A stretch of 64,000 nucleotides of DNA from Echinarachnius parma (Eukaryota > Echinodermata > Echinoidea > Clypeasteroida > Echinarachniidae): contig JBAMJV010002997.1 in assembly GCA_037951105.1 (NCBI GenBank), forward strand, positions 204,001 through 268,000, given 5' to 3'. The notes beneath the pieces were generated by a model, which was not told the origin of the DNA, made no database searches, and saw nothing but the letters and a program-made list of their open reading frames with translations. The position numbers and the translations under genes are program-made. Within the stretch, counting starts at the first letter, position 1; the number at the start of each line of letters is the position of its first letter. Shown one piece after another: positions 58,325 through 64,000 of this stretch.

Positions 58325-59650
58325 TATGACAAATATTACTACGGTATAACCATGGACCCTAGTAGGATCCGTGGTAGGATAACTATCAACATAATGTGTG
58401 ACAGCAAATTGGTTGCCATTCATTTAGATCATGATAAATCAAATCAAACAAATATTTAGCACACACAAATTATAGATAAACCTTTAATTTGAAATGTTGC
58501 ATTATATTTTGTCCTTCAAATTAATTTTTGTTGTATGCTTCATGTCTGCCTACATCGTGTTCAACACTTTGTCAGGTGCATCTGCCCATCTGTACAGCTA
58601 GATCTATCTAAAACCTGATGTAGCATATATTTTTATACAGAAAATACTGCTGAAAACTGGTTATCTACTAAATATCGCCAATGTGATAAAAAAAATATTT
58701 AAAAAGGGAGTTGTATAGAGCCTACCTTTAAATCCTGGCAGATCTTTGTCAGGGCAACAACTGACAGACTACAGAGAGACTACATAATATATTATCATAT
58801 ATTTTTTCATTGAAAATACATTTGAAGTGTACTGGTTTACTGTTGGCATACATAGTGCATTGATCTTTCATCTTACTATATCACAAACATCAATCATACC
58901 TTACAAGTCAATATTTAACAAAAGACTTAGTTCAGAGATCTGTACAGTACTTTACAAAAGAGTGGTAAATAGATTAGACTCTGTATTACCTGTACTCTAT
59001 GCATTTGACAGGTGTTTTTCTTTTATATATGTGGGGTCAAATGGGGAGAGAAAAGGTTGAGGGGAAGTAATACAGTGAAAGAAAAGTTCTGTCAAACTTG
59101 AATTATATAGAGCTCTCAAAACGGTGTGTTATCATTGAAAACTTATATGTGGATGAAATGTGCAAGGGTGTTTGGCACTGCATGGGTTCACATTGCATGA
59201 AACTGTTGAGGCGCTGACATTATTGATTGATTTTAGCTTTGCAATTAAATGCAACTTTGCACTCAAACAAAACTGTTCATAGTATAGTCAGAGAGTTGCG
59301 ATTGATTGCAAGTTTGGTTGCAAGTTGCCAATCAAAGGAAACTTTGCAATAATTAATAAAAAGTTATATGCTGTGTTTGATTTTAAAGTTGTGTTTAAAA
59401 CAACATTAATCATTTCCCATCTCAACACTCTATTCAATAATTTGAGGTGAAACAGGATGACATCTTGTACTTCTAACTATCTTTTATATATTTGTTTAAT
59501 TTGTACACGATCAAACACCCTCATATACTGGCAATTCTACAGTGGAGAGGATTTCTGCTGATAAATTGCGTAGGTGTCTGAATGTTTTCAAAACAACACG
59601 AAGAACGCCAAACTTTTTATGCAATTCTCCGGAACAATTTAATTGGGAAA

Positions 59651-59870
59651 TCATCTAACTGTGGGAGATTTCACGACTGACCACTCGCCCTGAATACCGG
59701 CTGGAAAGGGCGGCCATTCTGAGTGACCAGTAAGGGTGACCGGGACAAAGGTGATAACACCAGACCGTAATCCAGTAACAGGACTTGACTCGGGTTTATC
59801 TGCGAGGCAGTCAATTGATGGGTCAGTGGAGCAATGTCCAGCAAATAAGGCATTAAAAGAACCCAACAAT
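59651..59870 (-). other. GC-balanced island with an open frame of 72 codons, unidentified
   Basis: This 220-bp stretch stands out from AT-rich surroundings. The minus strand reads from ATG at 59869 to TAG at 59651, including CSTDPSIDCLADKPESSPVT and TLTGHSEWPPFPAGIQGEWS. I do not recognise it. There is no clear splice acceptor or donor, and the opposite strand is also partly open. It could be a decayed exon, a mobile element fragment or a conserved non-coding element. Confidence 0.3.
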
Positions 59871-60176
59871 GGTAATTGATTATGCGGGGTCAGGAGTCAG
59901 CTGCTGAATGAAAAGGGAAGAAGGTTTCAATGTTTTTTTACTCTCAGCGTGCGTCATTTGCTGTATTGAGTCTGGATTCTGGAGGTCATCCACATCCATG
60001 TATCTCTTTTACACTTGCCTCATGCATTCTGTTTGTTTAAATCCGTTAATGTTCAATAATTTTGCAAGTATCTAAGCAGAAAGCATACATAGTTCAGGTA
60101 ATTTTTTTATGATACACAGTTTGGTTCAAAGTAAGTTTTAATTTCGTTAAAGATAATTTAATTTGTAGTCCTATAT

Positions 60177-61069
60177 CAACCCTCGAAATTAACTTTTTTT
60201 GTTGGTGGCCCGGTCGGGCCAGTAAAATTAGTATTTTTCCAAATTTGGTGGCCCGAAACCAAAATTTACTGGCCCGAAAAAAATAAGGAAAAACAAAAGT
60301 AAATTTAATACAATAACCATATTGATAGTTTCAGGGTACCAGGCAATACTTTTGTTCATTCCCCTTTGTTTGATTGTAAGATGAATTAAATAAACATGAA
60401 TTAGGATGAATGTGTGTGTGTCATTTCTTTTTATTCATTGTCATAAAAAAAATTACAGCGATTGAATACACACAAGTGACAATTACACTTCCCCTTTGGA
60501 ATAAATACCACTGGTCATCAACATACATTTTCTCACATAAAAAATTAGTGGTTAGTACAAAAATTGCAGATTTATTGGGTAGTTGTACATTGAGTAGTAA
60601 TATATGAACATTCATGAGCAGCATATAATGTTTATGATGCTCATTAGATATGCAAAATATGCAAATAACTGAAATTACTGGAAATTACTAATAATGATTT
60701 TTAATATGAAATTTTTGTTTACAATATCTGGTTAGAAAATGAGTATGGCTGCTCAAGAATGTACGAATATTCATTGCAGCAGTATTACTTGCTCAATTTA
60801 CTTGAAACTTTTTAACTAACCAATATTTTGTGTGTGAGAAAAAGAGTATAACTTGCTGAATGCTACATTTAAAAGCAAGCTCTTGTCATGCCATAGACAG
60901 AACTAAACATGACTACTGGGTATCTGCAAAAAAAAACAAAAACATTATTTTTTTTTTTTTTTTTGGCTGGCTGGCTGGCCCAGTCGGGCCACCAAATATT
61001 TTTTTTACTGGCCCGGCGGCCATTTTTAGTGGCCCCGGGCCATCGGGCCTATGCTAATTTCGAGGGTTG
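60177..61069. mobile_element. Element G, copy 2 (893 bp, 7-bp target duplication), carrying an internal module
   Basis: Ends CAACCCTCGAAATTAAC and GCTAATTTCGAGGGTTG are flanked by CCTATAT (60170-60176 and 61070-61076). The left 170 bp is about 95% identical to the left end of 36380-37632. The interior 60490-60920 is not from copy 1 but matches the inner module of 11855-12618 (CCACTGGTCATCAACATACA, TTTTCTCACATAAAAAATTA, GCTGAATGCTACATTTAAAA). Confidence 0.9.
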
Positions 61070-61689
61070 CCTATATCAAGATAAAATATATGTCAATTAC
61101 AGTTTGTAGGTCATGCACTGTATAAAAGTAAAGTTCGGTTCATATAATTATTTGCAATTACTAGTACACCAAATAGGCATCACTTTGAGTAGAAAGAAAG
61201 ACTGGTTTTATAATTCACATAATTTCATTTCAAAGTCATTTCACCAAAAATACTTAAATCATAACTAGTCAGTTCTTTACCATAACAATTACAGTCTGTA
61301 ATGTATGCACTGTGTTGTTTAACTGAAAACAATTTTTGCCAATAACTAGCAGAACTTCGTGTGTGAAAAAAAAATCACAATCATAAGTAAAAAATAAAAA
61401 GAACAATAAGTAAAAGAACTACTACATTAACAAAAAATTGAATACAAAAACAGGAACGTATGGATGTAAAATTACACAACAAGTACAGGTTTCTTTCATT
61501 CTGATGCATTTGAACATAATATATATATAATTTTCAAATAACTTAGGACAATTGGCACGTCCTCCCACCTCTGTGGTCATAAAATACTACATGTTTATCA
61601 TAATTCAATCATCTTTTCATGACTTTGAAGCGAGAGTGAAACATTACAAACATGACTTGGGACATGATCTCTAACTCTTCCAATTAGGA

Positions 61690-61797
61690 TCATGTAACTC
61701 ATTCAGGACTGTATGATTCTGGTATATAACTTGCATTCCTCCTTATTAGAGTATACTCCAGCATGAGTAATTACAGAACCAGTGCTGAAAGGGTTAA
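61690..61797. repeat. T2 mini-repeat copy
   Basis: AACTCATTCAGGACTGTATG, ATAACTTGCATTCCTCC and the end CAGTGCTGAAAGGGTTAA. Confidence 0.55.
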
Positions 61798-62699
61798 TGG
61801 TTTGCATTCAGTGAACATTGCATTTTTTGCATAGCATTGCTTTTGTTGATGTTGTTTTTTTGCTTTTCTGAACTTGATGTACTTGCTAGTTGAAATGTGA
61901 CTTGAAACAAGAAACTCTGGTGAAAAGAGGCAATTTCAGTTCTTAGAAGCTTTCTTTCTCAAACTGTTTCTGATTTTAACAACAAAAAACACAAATTCAT
62001 GTCAGAAAAAAGGGAAAGCAGCTTTGAGAAATTCATGACAAAAATTTGAATGTAAGTGATGGTGAGTTAAAGATCTAACGAGCCCTTCTTTTGCAGAACC
62101 ACAAGGATACTAAGCACTTCAATTGGTTACATTTTAAAATTAACAGTATTAAAGGATTCAAAAGATGCAGCAAATGCTGAAGTACTAATCTTCTCAGACT
62201 AGCTCTGAAATGGTATTTATTTAATATATAGATCTATATAATACATTTATCTTGTACCTATTAAATGTTGGCTTGCAAAAGGAAGGTAGTATCTTTTAAA
62301 AAGTATATTAATTTCCAGTGTATTTTTAATATAAATTCAAACAGGAGTTGATTTCATCATAGACCTACAACGATTTCATGGAATGAAAATGTGTAACTTA
62401 TTCAAATATGCACAGCATTAATATGGGTTTTCTTTCTTTTTTTACATGGTAGTGGTTACTGCACATGGCGTTTTGAGAAAGAACAATGTATTTTCTGAAC
62501 TATACCTTTTCATTTGGATAGTTTTGTTCTTGATCTAGATGCACTACTGTATACAGGAGACAAATCATATCATATTACATTCATGAAAATCACTCAATCA
62601 TGGAAAAATCATACACATTTAATGGGTATCAGATACCAGATGTTAGCAAAGTATGCAAACAATAGGAGGCTTATTAATTTCAATATATTCTAGTAGAAC

Positions 62700-62960
62700 A
62701 ATGGCAGTATACTGTAAACGTGGTAATATTCGCGGTGCTTTCATTTTCGCGGATTTCATGCTGAAGTCAGCGTCCGCGATAACCTGCGATAATGCAATTT
62801 TATTGATTTTCATTTACTATAATATAATATGTTAATATAATTTTGATGAGGGTCTTACGATCGGCCGCAAAATTAAAAACCCACAAACGTGTTTTTGCGT
62901 CACTCAGCGCGAAATATCAATTGCGCAAAAATAACATAATTTACAGAAGTTATCAATATT
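62700..62960. repeat. CGCGG-rich dispersed repeat fragment
   Basis: TACTGTAAACGTGGTAATATTCGCGGTGC, TTTCGCGGATTTC and GCGCGAAATATCAATTGCGC. The combination 'GTAAACGTGG...TTCGCGG' is familiar from repeats in marine invertebrate genomes. Inverted ends could not be paired. Confidence 0.5.
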
Positions 62961-63269
62961 GCCGAGTATATCTAATCAAATAACAAAACCCTCTTACAAC
63001 AAATTCATTTTGCTGGTCCCATTTCTTCATAAATTCTTTTGTTTTTTTACCCCTTTTGTCACAAGATACCTGATATATTTTATAACATTACTACATGAAT
63101 TTTCATAAACCAAAGGACTTCGCTATACTGAAGTTCTAGGTTGGACATTATTAGTTTGACATATTATGGGGGCATACTTAATTATAACTATAACTTATAA
63201 TTAATTTTTCAATTGTTGATTAGTATTTAAGTAGTACCTTTTTATAAACAAATGCAAAAATTTATATTA

Positions 63270-63470
63270 TTCTATGTTTCAAATGTTCACACATACTCAC
63301 ACAGACACAAACAATAAATGCACGCACATAAGCATGCACAGTCTGTTACAGACATATTCAAATATTATGAAAATTCACACATATATGTGTGTGCGTACTT
63401 GTAAGCGAGTTTGTATATATACAAACTCACTTACAAGTATACACACACATACATACACATACACAATTGC
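63270..63470. repeat. CA-rich region with a near-perfect loopless palindrome (63383-63452)
   Basis: Two arms of 35 bp centred at 63417/63418, about 31 of 35 positions paired. The core is TTTGTATATATACAAA, with ACTTGTAAG..CTTACAAGT further out. Surrounded by CACACA repeats, about 330 bp downstream of exon 1 in intron 1. Confidence 0.85.
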
Positions 63471-63783
63471 ATGAGTTTGGGGCTGCATGCCTAGCCTTCT
63501 AAGTGATTTGAATTTGGTACACACATTTTCCAGCCCAATATCGTTGGGGCACTGTCATCCAATGGGTTATATTCATGACAAAAGATAAAGAGTAAGATCT
63601 GTACTACTTTATGATGCCACATTTTCTTATAAACATAGTTGCCATTTCTTACTGTTCAAATGCCAACATCATGTAACAAGATAAAACAAAAAACAGGGAG
63701 GTTCTAAATACCAAACTTATTAATTGTGTTCTTAAATTTTTGAAGATAAAAGATCAATATTAAAGTAGGAAGGTTGTACTTAC
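63471..63783. other. Intron 1 sequence immediately downstream of exon 1
   Basis: AT-rich; no repeat or second donor was recognised besides the exon 1 GTAAGT. Confidence 0.5.
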
Positions 63784-63916
63784 GCCGTCCTCGTATCTGT
63801 CGAACATGGCCCCATTCTTGAGGGGCTCAGGAACGGAGACCTGCCACTGGAACATATACTGCTTAGCCATGATGGGCTAGCTCCGAGGTCCCACGGACAG
63901 AGTCATACATCAGCGC
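63784..63916 (-). CDS. PLCB4: Phospholipase C beta (PLCB4/norpA class), exon 1 with start codon (CDS 63784-63870)
   Basis: First coding exon of a phosphoinositide-specific phospholipase C beta, the Gq-coupled enzyme that hydrolyses PIP2 to IP3 and diacylglycerol at the plasma membrane; the norpA ortholog is the phototransduction PLC. It reads MAKQYMFQWQ followed by 19 residues ending AMFDRYEDG. From memory of the family, vertebrate PLCB4 also begins MAK.Y.F.W and has a VFDRYEE motif at the same place. These 29 residues start the N-terminal PH domain. The donor is GGC|GTAAGT (phase 0), and the exon's 5' edge is an acceptor after a pyrimidine tract (CCCTCCCTTGTAG). The start is fixed by an in-frame TAG three codons upstream of the ATG at 63870, which has A at -3 and G at +4. 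Seen: the frame, splice sites and motif. Inferred: at least one upstream non-coding exon outside the window. PLCB4 rather than PLCB1-3 is favoured by the start and by exons 2-3. Confidence 0.9.
63863..63910 (-). promoter_or_regulatory. Two short upstream ORFs in the PLC beta 5'UTR
   Basis: The 46-nt leader within exon 1 contains two ATGs before the main start. The first (ATG at 63910) opens a 15-residue frame ending at TAA 63863-63865, so it overlaps the main ATG out of frame. The second (ATG at 63906) opens a 9-residue frame that ends at TAG 63877-63879, six nucleotides before the main ATG and in the same frame. Overlapping and abutting uORFs commonly lower translation of the main frame. Whether they are used depends on the transcript start, which is outside the window. 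Confidence 0.6.
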
Positions 63917-64000
63917 CTACAAGGGAGGGAAGCAGGGAATCCACAAAACACTGATATTGCCTTTAAAGTGTCAAGTTTGTCTCATCTGATTCCTTGATAT

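Larger units (their letters stand above)
28255..63783 (-). other. Intron 1 of the PLC beta gene (35.5 kb)
   Basis: This phase-0 GT-AG intron runs from the exon 1 donor GTAAGT to the exon 2 acceptor TTGCAG. It consists of local tandem arrays, MITEs, microsatellites and AT-rich sequence, itemised separately. Stretches where I see no recognisable element include 31300-31850, 32490-32760, 56250-57800 (apart from a mini-repeat remnant near 57180), 58330-59640, 61100-62690 and 62970-63270. A long first intron next to the start codon is a usual place for enhancers, but I cannot identify any by sequence alone. Confidence 0.85.

Overview
This is a metazoan nuclear window, AT-rich and dominated by introns and repeats. 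It has no operons and no long open frames. The dense short DNA transposons, CA/TG tracts and ATC/GAT microsatellites suggest a marine invertebrate; an echinoderm, hemichordate or lancelet would fit, but I cannot fix the taxon from sequence alone.

Only one gene is convincingly supported. It lies on the minus strand and is the 5' end of a phosphoinositide phospholipase C beta of the PLCB4/norpA class. Exon 1 (63784-63916) holds the ATG, 29 codons and 46 nt of 5'UTR that starts at a splice acceptor, so a further upstream non-coding exon is expected beyond the right edge. Exon 2 (28174-28254, 27 codons) and exon 3 (22072-22131, 20 codons) follow. All three junctions are phase 0 with GT-AG sites. 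The 76 encoded residues form the start of the N-terminal PH domain. Intron 1 is 35.5 kb and intron 2 is 6.0 kb. I found no exon 4 in the left 22 kb, so intron 3 appears to be at least 22 kb.

The rest is intronic and made of three layers. (1) Many unrelated local tandem arrays, with periods of about 100-430 bp and 2-9 degenerate copies, fill much of the sequence. (2) Non-autonomous DNA transposons with visible terminal inverted repeats are inserted into or beside those arrays, often nested. They include three families with TTAAAGGG-type ends, two very short (70-110 bp) dispersed TTAA-bounded families, several TA-target families, and a family with GGCCCG-palindromic ends and 7-bp target duplications. 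(3) There are a few retroelement traces: a tRNA-derived SINE head, the C-terminus of a non-LTR retrotransposon protein, and a probable LINE tail. A Helitron-like repeat with a 3' hairpin is also present.

Region by region: 1-22 kb is intron 3, rich in tandem arrays; 22.1-28.2 kb is intron 2, with two TTAAAGGG MITE copies; 28-63.8 kb is intron 1, with most of the nested MITEs; and 63.8-63.9 kb is the first coding exon, with two short upstream ORFs. The most interesting observations are a shared ~450-bp internal module carried inside two elements with unrelated ends, and a fold-back element that still carries a short transposase-like start.
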